A stretch of DNA of 64,000 nt from Undibacterium sp. YM2 (GCF_009937975.1 NZ_AP018442.1:62001-126000), one strand, 5' to 3'. Numbered from the stretch's first letter, positions 45,466 through 55,128 are shown. The notes: generated by a model not told the origin, from the letters alone. Numbers and translations are program-made.

Positions 45466-46218
45466 TCAGAATAGCGCATCAGAAGACACAAATCCGCCAA
45501 GAGACTGATGCAACAAACTCAGTGCATTTTTATGCAATTGAGCAATCCTGCCTTTACTCAACTGTAAAGTATCTGCAATGGTATTGAAAGGTAGGTGGTT
45601 AAGGTAATGAGATTTTATGATGATCCTTTCCTTGTGTGGCAGGCGGTTAACCAGGGATCTCACTTTTTCACGTAATTGTTTTAACTCCAGGCCTGCATAA
45701 ACACTATCCTCTGAAATGGCATCCTCATGATGATAGGTAACGGGGTTTTCGAGGATGAAGCCAAAAGCAAAACTGATGGCAATCTCTGCCAATTGCTGGA
45801 AGGTATCGATTTCAGGTTCTGACAGAACCGCTTTTATAGAAAGATTACGTTCTTCCCTGAGTTGCCTGCGAATTGAGATCTGCTCGCGCTTTTCGCTCAT
45901 GTGCTCCAGGCCGTTTAATACCGATCCTTTAATGCGATGTGCCGCGAAAGTGGAAAACTGTATTAGCCTTGTATGATCGAAATGATCTACTGCTTGGATA
46001 AGCCCCAAACTGGCAAACTGCATGTATTCTTCAAACTCCAGATCGCTGTCAATGCGTTTTGCGAACAGCTTGGCTGCCAGCATGCGTGCAAATGGCAAAT
46101 AGTTTTCAATTAATTGTTGACGTGCCGACCCATCCCCAAGCCGCAAGTTTTTCCACAAACTCAATTCAGCTGATTGCAGGGCCAGGTCATCCGGTAGCAA
46201 TGCGTCTGTTTTTGGCAC
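45466..46218 (-). CDS. fliA: Flagellar sigma factor, FliA-like (sigma-28)
   Basis: 250 residues. Region 2: LIENYLPFARMLAAKLFAKR, EEYMQFASLGLIQAVDHFDH, IQFSTFAAHRIKGSVLNGLE. Region 3: MSEKREQISIRRQLREERNL. Region 4 HTH: VNRLPHKERIIIKSHYLNHL, PFNTIADTLQLSKGRIAQLH. Directs RNA polymerase to late flagellar promoters. It is at the 3' end of the operon (12 bp after fliP), unlike the usual flhF-flhG-fliA setting. Region 2 is somewhat divergent. No anti-sigma gene (flgM) is in the window. Confidence 0.88.
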   Translation of the reverse strand: MPKTDALLPDDLALQSAELSLWKNLRLGDGSARQQLIENYLPFARMLAAKLFAKRIDSDLEFEEYMQFASLGLIQAVDHFDHTRLIQFSTFAAHRIKGSVLNGLEHMSEKREQISIRRQLREERNLSIKAVLSEPEIDTFQQLAEIAISFAFGFILENPVTYHHEDAISEDSVYAGLELKQLREKVRSLVNRLPHKERIIIKSHYLNHLPFNTIADTLQLSKGRIAQLHKNALSLLHQSLGGFVSSDALF

Positions 46219-46230
46219 GTTACTTGCAAA

Positions 46231-47007
46231 CTATTGGAAAGTACCTAGTAAGGCACGTGTCACGATGTTCCAGCCGTCAATCAATACAAACATAAGTATC
46301 TTCAAAGGCAGGGAAATAGAAACGGGGGGCACCATCATCATGCCCAGTGACATGAGTATGGTTGAGACGATCAAGTCGATCAGTACAAATGGAAGAAAGA
46401 TCACAAATCCTATCTGAAAAGCCGAGCGCAATTCAGATAACATGAATGCCGGTATTAATTGAACGGTTGAAATATCATCGATGGTTTTTGGTTCCGGACT
46501 CTTGGCAATTTCTACCATCAACTGAAGATCCTGCTCCCTGGTTTGGCGTACCATGAATTCTCGTATGGGTTTTAATCCATTCTCAAATGCGGGACCTGCA
46601 GCCATTTTTCCATCCATGAAGGGTTGAAAAGCAGTTTGATTGACCTGTGTCAGCACTGGTGACATCGTAAACAAAGTCAGGAATAAAGCCAGACTGATAA
46701 GCACTGTATTTGGCGGCGTTTCCGGCATCCCAATAGCGTGCCGTAGCATGGAAAGGACGACAATGATACGGATGAATGATGTGACAGATACCAGCAAAGC
46801 AGGTGCCAGGCTCAATAAAGTCAAACCCAACAACACTTTGAGGGCTGCTGATACCTGAGTCGTTTGTGCGACATCATTCGTAATCTGCACGCCTACCCCT
46901 GGCATGGAAAGCACGTCTCCATTGGTGGCCAGGCATTGCGATGCTGTGAAACAAGCCAACAGTAGAAAAAACACTTTCAAAAAATCTGTGCGCCCTAAAT
47001 TATGCAT
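46231..47007 (-). CDS. fliP: Flagellar export gate protein FliP
   Basis: 258 residues from ATG 47007, which overlaps the fliO stop; a GTG four codons upstream is also possible. Signal peptide-like start (TDFLKVFFLLLACFTASQCL), then FliP core VTSFIRIIVVLSMLRHAIGM, QTPPNTVLISLALFLTLFTM-type segment (PETPPNTVLISLALFLTLF), IPAFMLSELRSAFQIGFVIF, LPFVLIDLIVSTILMSLGMM. Forms the export pore with FliQ and FliR. fliQ, normally next, is absent here. Confidence 0.95.
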   Translation of the reverse strand: MHNLGRTDFLKVFFLLLACFTASQCLATNGDVLSMPGVGVQITNDVAQTTQVSAALKVLLGLTLLSLAPALLVSVTSFIRIIVVLSMLRHAIGMPETPPNTVLISLALFLTLFTMSPVLTQVNQTAFQPFMDGKMAAGPAFENGLKPIREFMVRQTREQDLQLMVEIAKSPEPKTIDDISTVQLIPAFMLSELRSAFQIGFVIFLPFVLIDLIVSTILMSLGMMMVPPVSISLPLKILMFVLIDGWNIVTRALLGTFQ

Positions 47008-47431
47008 CTTTTGTCGCACTTTCTTCTTTCAACAACAAAGGGCTGCTCATCATCAATTGCACGCCTTGCGGACTTTCTGCGATAAGCAATTCTTGACCAT
47101 TATATTCAACGACGTAAAGCATGCTTGTTTTGCCCAGTCGCGTTGCTTCCACCGTTTTGACGCGGCAAGAGCTTTTGCCGGAACCGCCAAGTTTGTCACG
47201 GTATCTCTTTAGCATAAGCACAATGCCATAGGCGGCGCAAGAGGCAAGTAGCAATGCTGCGATGCTTTGATACGCCATGGACTCACTCCCTTGCCTGTCT
47301 TGCTTGAAAGGGATGGGCGCATGAGGCATGGAAGCTGATGCCTGAGCAAAAATTTCACCAGCACTTAAAAAAAACAAAGATCCCAGGCAAAACTTCAAAC
47401 ACCAGCGGTGTAGCTGCTTGTGAAACATCAT
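47000..47431 (-). CDS. fliO: FliO-like export protein
   Basis: 143 residues. Leader-like start (FCLGSLFFLSAGEIFAQASA), one transmembrane segment SIAALLLASCAAYGIVLMLK, and a small beta domain RVKTVEATRLGKTSMLYVVE then YNGQELLIAESPQGVQLM, the FliO pattern. Helps assemble FliP. ATGA overlap with fliN. Confidence 0.8.
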   Translation of the reverse strand: MMFHKQLHRWCLKFCLGSLFFLSAGEIFAQASASMPHAPIPFKQDRQGSESMAYQSIAALLLASCAAYGIVLMLKRYRDKLGGSGKSSCRVKTVEATRLGKTSMLYVVEYNGQELLIAESPQGVQLMMSSPLLLKEESATKDA

Positions 47432-47742
47432 TTTTTTTCCACTTGTGGTAACTCAGAGATTTGCACGCCAAAATTATCATCCACGGCGACTAAAATCCCT
47501 CGGGCAACAACATTACCCTCCAGTAGGACATCAACAGGCGTATCCACGGACGTATTCAATTTCAGAATATGATTTTCACGCATATTCATCAGATCACCAA
47601 TACTGACTTCTGTTTCGCCGACTCTGATCGAGAGCTTGACCTTCACGCCCTGCACCACGCCCAGATTGCCATTCAATAAGGATTGACCAGGCTCATGTGT
47701 ACTTAATTCAGATAGCTCGATGGCATGTGTGGATGAATTCAT
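47428..47742 (-). CDS. fliN: C-ring protein FliN
   Basis: 104 residues, one SpoA domain: VKLSIRVGETEVSIGDLMNM, ENHILKLNTSVDTPVDVLLE, GNVVARGILVAVDDNFGVQI. Correct length for FliN lacking the long N-terminal extension. Forms the lower C-ring with FliM and docks FliH. Confidence 0.88.
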   Translation of the reverse strand: MNSSTHAIELSELSTHEPGQSLLNGNLGVVQGVKVKLSIRVGETEVSIGDLMNMRENHILKLNTSVDTPVDVLLEGNVVARGILVAVDDNFGVQISELPQVEKK

Positions 47743-47808
47743 TTTATTTCCTAATTACTCTTACATTGCTGAACGCGGCATTTGTTATAGCGTAAATTTC
47801 AGCAAGAT

Positions 47809-48603
47809 TTAATTGGACTTTACAAGTTCTATCGCGAGTGCGCCAGAAGAACTTCCGAGGTGTGCATTGCATACAGCAACATTATCGTCAGTCAAGACTT
47901 TTAAAGTGTGATCCAGCTTATTGGGCAACTTCAAAACATCGCCGATTGCCAGTGTAGCGAGATACCCCAATGTCAGCTCTGCATCACTGACTTCAACATG
48001 CAGACTAACCGGGGTATTTTTTAGTGCCGCCTTCAATGACATTAATCCCGGTTTGGGGCTTGCTGGCTGCGATTTTCTCCAATGCGAGATTGCCGCAGCG
48101 GGTAATAAGATACGCAAGGTATGATGACCAACACTGAGTTCACAAACAAGCGCGCCGGAACCAGGCCTGAACAAGTGTGCCGGGGGAGGGAAAATTGCCG
48201 TCTCTGGTAAAACTTCAAGCTGGCAAATACTACCAATAACAGCATTAATCAATTCGTCCAAAGACTCTGCAAGCACCTTGCCGGCAAGAACAGAATGCTT
48301 CCCATTTTCTGTAGTTGCATCAGCATTGCTTAATCCAAATATTGATTGTTCCAACTCGTTTTTTAGCGCGTCAGGTATGTGGAACCACGCCGTACTACCA
48401 TTCTGCAAATGTCGCTGATTACTACTACCAGACAAATCAGACAAGAAAAAATCTGCCTTGGCAGGCGTCGCCGAAGCACAAACCTGAGCACCTTTAAAAT
48501 CAATTTTCCAGGACACTGCCCATTTCGCATAGCAGTCTCCTGCAAGCTGGGAAATCGCTTTGGCAACGCTATTTTTCAGCAACAGATACGGAGATACGTT
48601 CAC
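47809..48603 (-). CDS. fliM: FliM-position SpoA-domain protein (short, atypical FliM)
   Basis: 264 residues against about 330 for normal FliM. The C-terminal SpoA domain is clear (LHVEVSDAELTLGYLATLAI, GDVLKLPNKLDHTLKVLTDD). The start (MNVSPYLLLKNSVAKAISQL) has no EIDALL-type CheY-binding motif and the middle domain is divergent (LAESLDELINAVIGSICQLE). It resembles SctQ-type proteins of type III secretion as much as FliM. Placed next to fliN. Without the N-terminal motif a CheY-driven switch seems unlikely. Confidence 0.6.
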   Translation of the reverse strand: MNVSPYLLLKNSVAKAISQLAGDCYAKWAVSWKIDFKGAQVCASATPAKADFFLSDLSGSSNQRHLQNGSTAWFHIPDALKNELEQSIFGLSNADATTENGKHSVLAGKVLAESLDELINAVIGSICQLEVLPETAIFPPPAHLFRPGSGALVCELSVGHHTLRILLPAAAISHWRKSQPASPKPGLMSLKAALKNTPVSLHVEVSDAELTLGYLATLAIGDVLKLPNKLDHTLKVLTDDNVAVCNAHLGSSSGALAIELVKSN

Positions 48604-48611
48604 TATCTCAC

Positions 48612-49784
48612 TCAGCCTTTCATATGCAATAAGGTGTCAAGCATTTGATTGGCAGTACTGATCAGCTCAGAGGATGCCTGATAACCGCGCTGGGTAATAA
48701 TGATTGCGCTGAATTCTTTGGACAAATCCACATTGGAACCTTCCAGCGCACCGCCATCTATTGTACTCAGATTGCTACTCGCGACGCCGAGGGTAACATC
48801 TTGCTGGCGCGTACTCTTGAATTTATTCCCACTGATGGGCACCAGATGATCTGTTGAACTGAAATTGGCAAGTGCCAGTGTCTGGTTCTTAGATGTTTGT
48901 CCGTTGGTATAGGTGACAACCAGCTTACCTTCTCCATCAAAACTGGTCTTGGACATATCACCCTGTGCGTATCCATCAATGTTGGAAACGGCCAGCGTTG
49001 ACGCACCAGTTGCTGCACTAGTTGTATTCGCGTCCAGCGACAAAGTAAGTGGCATCGCAGCGACACCGGCTGGTGAGTAGGTAAATGACAGTGAATTATG
49101 TGCGGAGTCCAGCGCACCATTAACAAATTTGACTTCACCCGTAGTTACAGTATCAGTACCATCCTTGATGGTCACCAGCCAACTACCGGGAGTCACCGCA
49201 TTATTATTTTTAAAATTAACAGCCAGAGTATGTGAACCACCAACTGCATCAATGACGATTACCCCGCCGACCGCTTTGTCTGTGTCAGCCGTAGATAAAC
49301 GGCCTGATAATTGTATGGTTTTGGATGCGGAAGCTGGATTGGTTTTCAATCCATCCAGACTGATATCTTGCAATACACCCTGATTTGACAATGCCTGCAC
49401 GTGATTGCCGTCGGCATCCACCAGAAAACCTTTGCTGTCAAATTTAAACGATCCATCGCGTGTATAAAATGTCTGTCCTTTGCTATCGCGCAAGACAAAA
49501 AAACCGTTACCGTCAACTGCTACGTCCAGATCATTTCCCGTCTGATTTATTTGCCCCTGAGCAAAATTAACGACACTTGGCAATGTGGCCAGGCCGGCTC
49601 CTGATGAAGCGCCCTGATGTCCACCAGTGGTGCTATTCCCTTCATGTGAAAAAAAACTGCTGAATTTCGCATTCGAGCCTTTGAATCCTGGGGTGTTCAG
49701 ATTGGCAACGTTATTACTGATAGTCTGCAACTCTTTGGAAAAGCCAGTCAATCCAGTAGTCGCAATTTTTATTGAGGTCAGCAT
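48612..49784 (-). CDS. flgE: Flagellar hook protein FlgE
   Basis: 390 residues. Starts LTSIKIATTGLTGFSKELQT, ISNNVANLNTPGFKGS (rod/hook motif), DVAVDGNGFFVLRDSKGQTF, YTRDGSFKFDSKGFLVDADG; ends LEGSNVDLSKEFSAIIITQR, GYQASSELISTANQMLDTLL. Full length with a complete variable domain, so a hook should be built. Confidence 0.95.
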   Translation of the reverse strand: MLTSIKIATTGLTGFSKELQTISNNVANLNTPGFKGSNAKFSSFFSHEGNSTTGGHQGASSGAGLATLPSVVNFAQGQINQTGNDLDVAVDGNGFFVLRDSKGQTFYTRDGSFKFDSKGFLVDADGNHVQALSNQGVLQDISLDGLKTNPASASKTIQLSGRLSTADTDKAVGGVIVIDAVGGSHTLAVNFKNNNAVTPGSWLVTIKDGTDTVTTGEVKFVNGALDSAHNSLSFTYSPAGVAAMPLTLSLDANTTSAATGASTLAVSNIDGYAQGDMSKTSFDGEGKLVVTYTNGQTSKNQTLALANFSSTDHLVPISGNKFKSTRQQDVTLGVASSNLSTIDGGALEGSNVDLSKEFSAIIITQRGYQASSELISTANQMLDTLLHMKG

Positions 49785-49807
49785 TGTATTTCCTTACTTG
49801 GATCGCG

Positions 49808-50209
49808 TTAGCGAATATCAAAAACTTGTTTGAGGGCCACGCCAGAAATATCCTGGCCAGTCGTCGGATGAATGGTCAATACAGGTGCATTGCCACTCAC
49901 TGAAATATCAGTTACCGTGCCGGTTGCTGTAGCACCACCAGTAACAACACTCACAACATGACCAAGCAAACCGACTGATTGCACTGCTGTTTGCACAGCC
50001 AATAACTGGTTGACGCTGGCAGTCAATTCCTGCGTCTGCGCTAATTGGGAAAATTGAGCAAGTTGAGCGACGAATGCGGTATTGTCCATGGGTTTTAAGG
50101 GGTCTTGTGCATTCAGTTGCGTCAACAGAATTTTTAGAAAATCCTGCTGATTAATATGAGCCTGACCATTGGTCGCAGAACTTACTGGACTTACACTGTT
50201 GAGCGCCAT
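49808..50209 (-). CDS. flgD: Hook-cap scaffold FlgD (short form)
   Basis: 133 residues; typical FlgD is about 220. The conserved N-terminal part is complete (QQDFLKILLTQLNAQDPLKP, MDNTAFVAQLAQFSQLAQTQ) with a small beta part (LLGHVVSVVTGGATATGTVT) but no FlgD Ig-like domain. The frame is intact and starts one base after fliK ends, so the short form seems genuine. Confidence 0.88.
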   Translation of the reverse strand: MALNSVSPVSSATNGQAHINQQDFLKILLTQLNAQDPLKPMDNTAFVAQLAQFSQLAQTQELTASVNQLLAVQTAVQSVGLLGHVVSVVTGGATATGTVTDISVSGNAPVLTIHPTTGQDISGVALKQVFDIR

Positions 50210-50210
50210 A

Positions 50211-51239
50211 TTAACGGCCTTTCTTTACATAACTGAACGGAACATTGCGAGCACTTGCTTCATCTGACTTCACTACGGCTTCGTCACCTTGAAATATCCT
50301 TACTTCACTATCTCCATCAGTGTTTTTATATTTAAAAACAAGCTTTCCGTTAATCGTAGCACCATTCAAACGCAAGCCTGATTCAGTCATTTCCCTGGTC
50401 AATTGTCTGATTAGTTGAGGTGTTTGCTCAGTATTGATTTCCTGGTCCCTGATCCAGACATTGACGTTCTGATCTTCAGTAGTAATATGCATCATACGTT
50501 TTTGCCAAATCTGCTTATCGAGCTCTTGCTCACGCACCGCAGCCTTTGCCTCGTCAGCAGGCTCCTGGCTCTCAGCATGAACTTCGTTTTGATCCTGGGT
50601 TTGGCCTGGCAAGGTATTGCGGGACAAGCCTGCTGCACGCGGAGAAGCTGTCAGCGGCTGGGAAATTTCCATGGAACTATTTTTATTAACTGACACTTCA
50701 CCTGTGATTTTCTGAGTAAAAATAACATCCGATGTGAAAGGCAGCGTCGATCCAGCACTCGCATTCGCTTTCACATCAGGCGCAATTGCTTCCATGCCTG
50801 CGCTTTGTTTTTCAAGCTGTGCTTGTTGCTCACCTGCTGCCCTTGTTTGCGAGAGTTCTGGAGCATTTGCGCTGTCTGAAACTGTTTGTGCTACTGCAGC
50901 AATATTATCCGTGCTGATGACATGATTTTCGACACTGGCGACTTTTCTTGCCACAGGAGAAACTGGATAAACACTTCTTTTTGCCGTAGCTTGCTTTTCG
51001 CGTGATGTGGCGCTTTCCGGTAAATTATCCAGAGAAGGTATAGCGGATTTGAAAGTAGATTTTTGCGTCTGGATTGCAGTTGCGTTAAAACTGCCATGCA
51101 GATTTGCATCTTTCATCATGGACAGTTCCATTTGCCGAATCCAGTTCTCATGTTGGCTGCTCATGTCACTCTTCCCACTCTGCGCTTCACGTGTTGCGGC
51201 ATCAGGATGCACTTGCATGAATGAACTAATTTTTGTCAT
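50211..51239 (-). CDS. fliK: FliK-position protein (putative hook-length regulator)
   Basis: 342 residues from ATG 51239 that overlaps the fliJ stop (ATGA). Low-complexity Gln/Ala/Ser-rich N-terminal two thirds and a small C-terminal domain (VNVWIRDQEINTEQTPQLIR, ESGLRLNGATINGKLVFKYK). This is the FliK layout, yet the classical C-terminal signature (LxLxPxxLG) is not found. Named by position and composition. Confidence 0.55.
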   Translation of the reverse strand: MTKISSFMQVHPDAATREAQSGKSDMSSQHENWIRQMELSMMKDANLHGSFNATAIQTQKSTFKSAIPSLDNLPESATSREKQATAKRSVYPVSPVARKVASVENHVISTDNIAAVAQTVSDSANAPELSQTRAAGEQQAQLEKQSAGMEAIAPDVKANASAGSTLPFTSDVIFTQKITGEVSVNKNSSMEISQPLTASPRAAGLSRNTLPGQTQDQNEVHAESQEPADEAKAAVREQELDKQIWQKRMMHITTEDQNVNVWIRDQEINTEQTPQLIRQLTREMTESGLRLNGATINGKLVFKYKNTDGDSEVRIFQGDEAVVKSDEASARNVPFSYVKKGR

Positions 51240-51703
51240 GTTGTCTTTATCCAGTGCATACGTTGCAACCAATTATCATCAGACAATTGATATTCTTTTT
51301 TTGCAGCTTCCAGATCAAATTCATGGGCCATAGCCTCTTTATTTTTTTCCAGGTTATCTACAAACTTCCTGACTTCGTTCAATCGCCTCTGCGCATCATC
51401 GCGCACCTGCAACATTTCTTGTAACTGCATACTCTCTTGTTGTTGCTGGTTCTGCATTTGCAACATGTACATATGGGCCATGCGCTGTACATCAATATTA
51501 ATAAGGGCCTTATTCTGCCTTTGTTTGATTAACTCGGTACGGGCAGAAGCTATCGCCTGGGCAAGACTGTCAACTTTTGCTTGTTGTTCTTTTACAGATG
51601 CATTATGTCCTGCCAGCTCCTGATAGAGGTCATTGACTTCCCACTCTTTCAACTTCAAGACAGGCTCCAACCCGTATTGAAATCCCCTTCGGTCCTTGGT
51701 CAT
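51236..51703 (-). CDS. fliJ: Export chaperone-escort FliJ
   Basis: 155 residues of coiled coil (FQYGLEPVLKLKEWEVNDLY, NASVKEQQAKVDSLAQAIAS ... LNEVRKFVDNLEKNKEAMAH), as in FliJ. Start overlaps the fliI stop (ATGA). FliJ inserts into the FliI ring and contacts FlhA. Confidence 0.85.
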   Translation of the reverse strand: MTKDRRGFQYGLEPVLKLKEWEVNDLYQELAGHNASVKEQQAKVDSLAQAIASARTELIKQRQNKALINIDVQRMAHMYMLQMQNQQQQESMQLQEMLQVRDDAQRRLNEVRKFVDNLEKNKEAMAHEFDLEAAKKEYQLSDDNWLQRMHWIKTT

Positions 51704-53043
51704 TGCAGTACCCCGTCACTTTGCGTTTCTTGCTTCCCTGCATTGCACAAGATATCGCGTAATTGCACAACGACCTGCTCGCGCCCAAGTACATCTTCAT
51801 CACGCTGACGCAAAAAACTGGTCAAATGAGGCCATAGTTGAATTGCCTGATCAATCTCGGCACTGCTGCCAGCGCGATATGCACCCATGTCTATTAACTG
51901 TCGGTTGCGCTCATAGCTGGCCATATTTTCCAGAGCTTCATGCACCAAGGCCTGATCTTCAGAAGAGATTAAATCCCCCAACAAGCGACTCACGCTATGC
52001 AAAACATCAATAGCCGGGTAATGACCTTGTTGTGCCAGGCGACGGGACAACATGATGTGCCCATCCAAAGTTGCTCTCAACATGTCGGAAACCGGCTCGT
52101 TAAAGTCGTCCCCCTCGACCAGCACCGTGTACAGGGCAGTAATCGCACCACCAGACGAAGCGGTACCGCAGCGCTCACACAACTCCGGAATTTCAGCAAA
52201 AACAGAGGGCGTATAACCGCGAGCCGTTGGTGGCTCGCCTACCGACAAACCAATCTCGCGCTTTGCCATGGCAAAACGCGTCACAGAATCCATCGTCAGC
52301 ATGACTTGCTTGCCATTGTCCCGAAAATACTCAGCAATCGCAGTAGCTGCGTAGGCTGCCCTGGCACGTGCCAAGGCTGGCTGATCAGACGTAGCAACGA
52401 TCACAACAGAACGCTTGATCCCTTCTGCGCCCAAATGTTTTTCTATGAACTCGCGTACTTCACGACCACGTTCACCAATCAAGGCAATCACATTCACATC
52501 AGCAACGGTATGGCGCGAAATCATGCCTAATAAAGTACTCTTCCCTACGCCACTACCAGCAAATATGCCTACGCGTTGTCCTTTGCCTATAGTGAGCAGG
52601 CCATCAATGCAGCGCACTCCCGTTTCCAGTATCTCTTTGATACGTGGTCTGGACAGAGGATTCAGCGGCATCGCCTTCAATGGCCGGTATTCTGATGCCT
52701 GCATCAAAGGTTTTCCATCCAAAGGGTCACCAAAGGCATCAATGACACGACCGAGCAGATGCTCACCGACTGCAATGCGGGGTAATTGCCCGGTGGCCAA
52801 AACCTCACTTCCAACACCAATGCCGTGAATTTCACCATAAGGCATCAGCATCACTCGGCCATCACGCAAGCCAACTACTTCCGCTTTTATTTTATGGTCT
52901 GCGTAACGGGTACTGATTTCACAAATTTCGCCGACAAGCACATCAGGGCCTGTTGACTCAATGCTCAAACCTGCCAGCTGACGCACATGTCCCATTTTCT
53001 TTACAAAATCAGCCGCCCTGACTGCGTCGAGTATGTGCTGCAT
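51700..53043 (-). CDS. fliI: Flagellar export ATPase FliI
   Basis: 447 residues from ATG 53043 (an in-frame ATG at 53073 is possible). Walker A GIFAGSGVGKSTLLGMISRH near residue 165, Walker B QVMLTMDSVTRFAMA, plus ALIGERGREVREFIE and YPAIDVLHSVSRL. Beta-barrel N-terminus with EICEISTRY. All catalytic residues present. The interval to the fliG-slot gene (about 90 bp) is too short for fliH, which is elsewhere. Confidence 0.95.
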   Translation of the reverse strand: MQHILDAVRAADFVKKMGHVRQLAGLSIESTGPDVLVGEICEISTRYADHKIKAEVVGLRDGRVMLMPYGEIHGIGVGSEVLATGQLPRIAVGEHLLGRVIDAFGDPLDGKPLMQASEYRPLKAMPLNPLSRPRIKEILETGVRCIDGLLTIGKGQRVGIFAGSGVGKSTLLGMISRHTVADVNVIALIGERGREVREFIEKHLGAEGIKRSVVIVATSDQPALARARAAYAATAIAEYFRDNGKQVMLTMDSVTRFAMAKREIGLSVGEPPTARGYTPSVFAEIPELCERCGTASSGGAITALYTVLVEGDDFNEPVSDMLRATLDGHIMLSRRLAQQGHYPAIDVLHSVSRLLGDLISSEDQALVHEALENMASYERNRQLIDMGAYRAGSSAEIDQAIQLWPHLTSFLRQRDEDVLGREQVVVQLRDILCNAGKQETQSDGVLQ

Positions 53044-53134
53044 GATCAAACCCTGGCCTTTTGCAGTAAGCACGGATGTGCAGAAGCCTCAAGCAGCCGA
53101 GTCTGTCTGACACCATACTTTTTCTGCATCACCA

Positions 53135-53644
53135 TCACAGTCCAATAACTCCTAACATGCGCTGTTTCCAGGATTTTTTCTCGTGGGCATTTCCCGAAAA
53201 ATCCAGAGAATTGCGACGGACATTCTTTAGCTCTTCATGCAAATGTACTCTCATCGCTTGCCTTACTTGGAAACCAGGTTCTGGTAATTGCATCTGCAGT
53301 ATCTTGGCTACCTGTGTTTCATGCAAGGTATCAAGAAATTGTTCTTTCCAGGGCCAGCTTTCCAAGGCCAAAACTTGCTTGAGCATCCAAAGCGGTTCAT
53401 CCCTCAGCACCATTTGCATCTCGCTCGCAGACGCCGCCTGCAAATCGTCGAGTCGCTCACCAGTTTCAGATATGCCCAAACTGGTCAGTATATTTCTATC
53501 TGCCGGGATACCCAACTCACGCAACTCAGCAAGATGGTCCCGCAATTGCGATCTATCATCGACATTCAATTGCTCAAGTATCCAGCGCTGATCCGCTTCA
53601 TTCAGACCATGCAAGAGCAAGGCAGATTGCCTGTAAGCTGACAT
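53135..53644 (-). CDS. fliG: Short protein in the fliG slot (FliG N-domain-like)
   Basis: 169 residues where FliG normally has about 330. ATG 53644 overlaps the fliF stop (TGATG). The first part (SAYRQSALLLHGLNEADQRW, ILEQLNVDDRSQLRDHLAEL) resembles the FliF-binding N-domain; the middle (LWMLKQVLALESWPWKEQFL) could be a remnant of the FliM-binding domain. The torque-generating C-terminal domain with its charged ridge is missing, and only 91 bp separate it from fliI, so it was not lost to a frameshift. Its identity as FliG is by position and weak resemblance. Confidence 0.5.
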   Translation of the reverse strand: MSAYRQSALLLHGLNEADQRWILEQLNVDDRSQLRDHLAELRELGIPADRNILTSLGISETGERLDDLQAASASEMQMVLRDEPLWMLKQVLALESWPWKEQFLDTLHETQVAKILQMQLPEPGFQVRQAMRVHLHEELKNVRRNSLDFSGNAHEKKSWKQRMLGVIGL

Positions 53645-55128
53645 CAATTGCGCTCCAAGGGGCTTGTCCTGGCATTTTCCAGCCAGTCTCTTACCTGTGC
53701 CAAAAGTCGCCTTCTATCATCGTCACTCAAGTTTCTTACCTGAACCGGGCGACGAGTCAAACGAATAACCAGAACAAACAGGAAAAATCCAGCTAATCCG
53801 GCCAAAATCAAAATTACATAGTCATTTTTAAAAACAAAACCGTGGCTAGCCACATCCTCAACAGCTTTACCCGACGGATTTGCAATTCGCTCTTCGATCA
53901 GTAATTCCCTGCCAGCAGGAACTACATCACCAGTGGCTGGGGCTGAAGCAGCATTGGAAATCTGCTCAACCGTATATACAGCGATCACATCTCCGCGAGA
54001 CTTGTCGATGCCCACGGCAGCAGCCAATAATTCTTTCAGTTTTTCCAGTTGGGCTGGCTGCATGGCATGTCGCACGACGACAGCGATATTGACATGATTG
54101 ACAGCACCAGCGGACGAGATGACTTGCTCCACTTTGCGCCCAACCTGGTACTCCACCTCGCGGCTGCTTTGCGTCACATCTCCAGAAACGGGATTATTCG
54201 TTGTCTCAGATTTGTTGCCGCGACTGGTTTCATTGGCTGTCTGCTTGTCCTTGACGATAACACCTGTGGGCTGGCCTTCGTACTTGGAGTCAGCGGCCAA
54301 GGGGCTCTCTGTCGTCGTCTTCTTTTGTTCATGATTGAGCGTTACATCAATACTCGCAATGCCTTGTCCGGCACCAAAAGTCTTGTCCAGCACTTCAAGT
54401 ACTTTTTTGTTCAAATACGCTTCGATCGCGCGTTTCTCATCCAGGCCGCTGGATGAGGAAATCATCTCCTGCCCAGCTTCTGGACTCTTCTTGGTCAGCG
54501 CAATGCCATGCTGGTCCAAAATGGTGACATCATTGGGTTTAATATCTGGCACTGCAGCACCGACCAGGCGCTGTATGCCTTGTATCTGTGCCGAGTCAAG
54601 GTTTTTCCCGGGCTTGACCGCAATCGTGATAGATGCCTTGGGCTGAGTGCCCGTTTTCTTGAACAAGGCTTGTTCAGCCAGCACCAGATGAACGCGTACT
54701 GACTGCACTTCATCCAATGCAGAAATAGTGCGCGTCAATTCACCTTGCAAGGCACGCTGATAATTGATTTTTTGCGCAAACTCTGTCATGCCGACTTCGC
54801 TATTGTTAAATAGCTCAAAGCCAACCGCGCCACGCAATGGTAATTCTTTACCAGCCAGTTTCAGGCGAGTTTTATACACCAGATCAGCTGGTACCAAAAT
54901 TGTGTTACCGCTGCCAACCAGACGATATGGGACTTTCATTTGATCCAGTTCAGCTACCATGGTCGAAGCATCTTGTGGTGCCAACTCAGCAAACAGCACC
55001 TGATAGTCTGTGCGCAAAGTCATGGACCCAAAAGCCACAACGGCGACCACGATGAGCAAGACGCCAAAAATCAGCCCGAAACGGGCACGACGATCCATAC
55101 GTCGCCAAAATTCATAAAAATCGTTCAC
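53644..55128 (-). CDS. fliF: MS-ring protein FliF
   Basis: 494 residues (usual about 550), GTG start. Two transmembrane segments (FGLIFGVLLIVVAVVAFGSM and DYVILILAGLAGFFLFVLVI). Ring-building motifs: TDYQVLFAELAPQDASTMVA, GTEFAQKINYQRALQGELTR-type (MTEFAQKINYQRALQGELTR), RVHLVLAEQALF. The cytoplasmic tail that recruits FliG is short (LLAQVRDWLENARTSPLERN). Membrane base of the structure. Confidence 0.95.
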   Translation of the reverse strand: MNDFYEFWRRMDRRARFGLIFGVLLIVVAVVAFGSMTLRTDYQVLFAELAPQDASTMVAELDQMKVPYRLVGSGNTILVPADLVYKTRLKLAGKELPLRGAVGFELFNNSEVGMTEFAQKINYQRALQGELTRTISALDEVQSVRVHLVLAEQALFKKTGTQPKASITIAVKPGKNLDSAQIQGIQRLVGAAVPDIKPNDVTILDQHGIALTKKSPEAGQEMISSSSGLDEKRAIEAYLNKKVLEVLDKTFGAGQGIASIDVTLNHEQKKTTTESPLAADSKYEGQPTGVIVKDKQTANETSRGNKSETTNNPVSGDVTQSSREVEYQVGRKVEQVISSAGAVNHVNIAVVVRHAMQPAQLEKLKELLAAAVGIDKSRGDVIAVYTVEQISNAASAPATGDVVPAGRELLIEERIANPSGKAVEDVASHGFVFKNDYVILILAGLAGFFLFVLVIRLTRRPVQVRNLSDDDRRRLLAQVRDWLENARTSPLERN

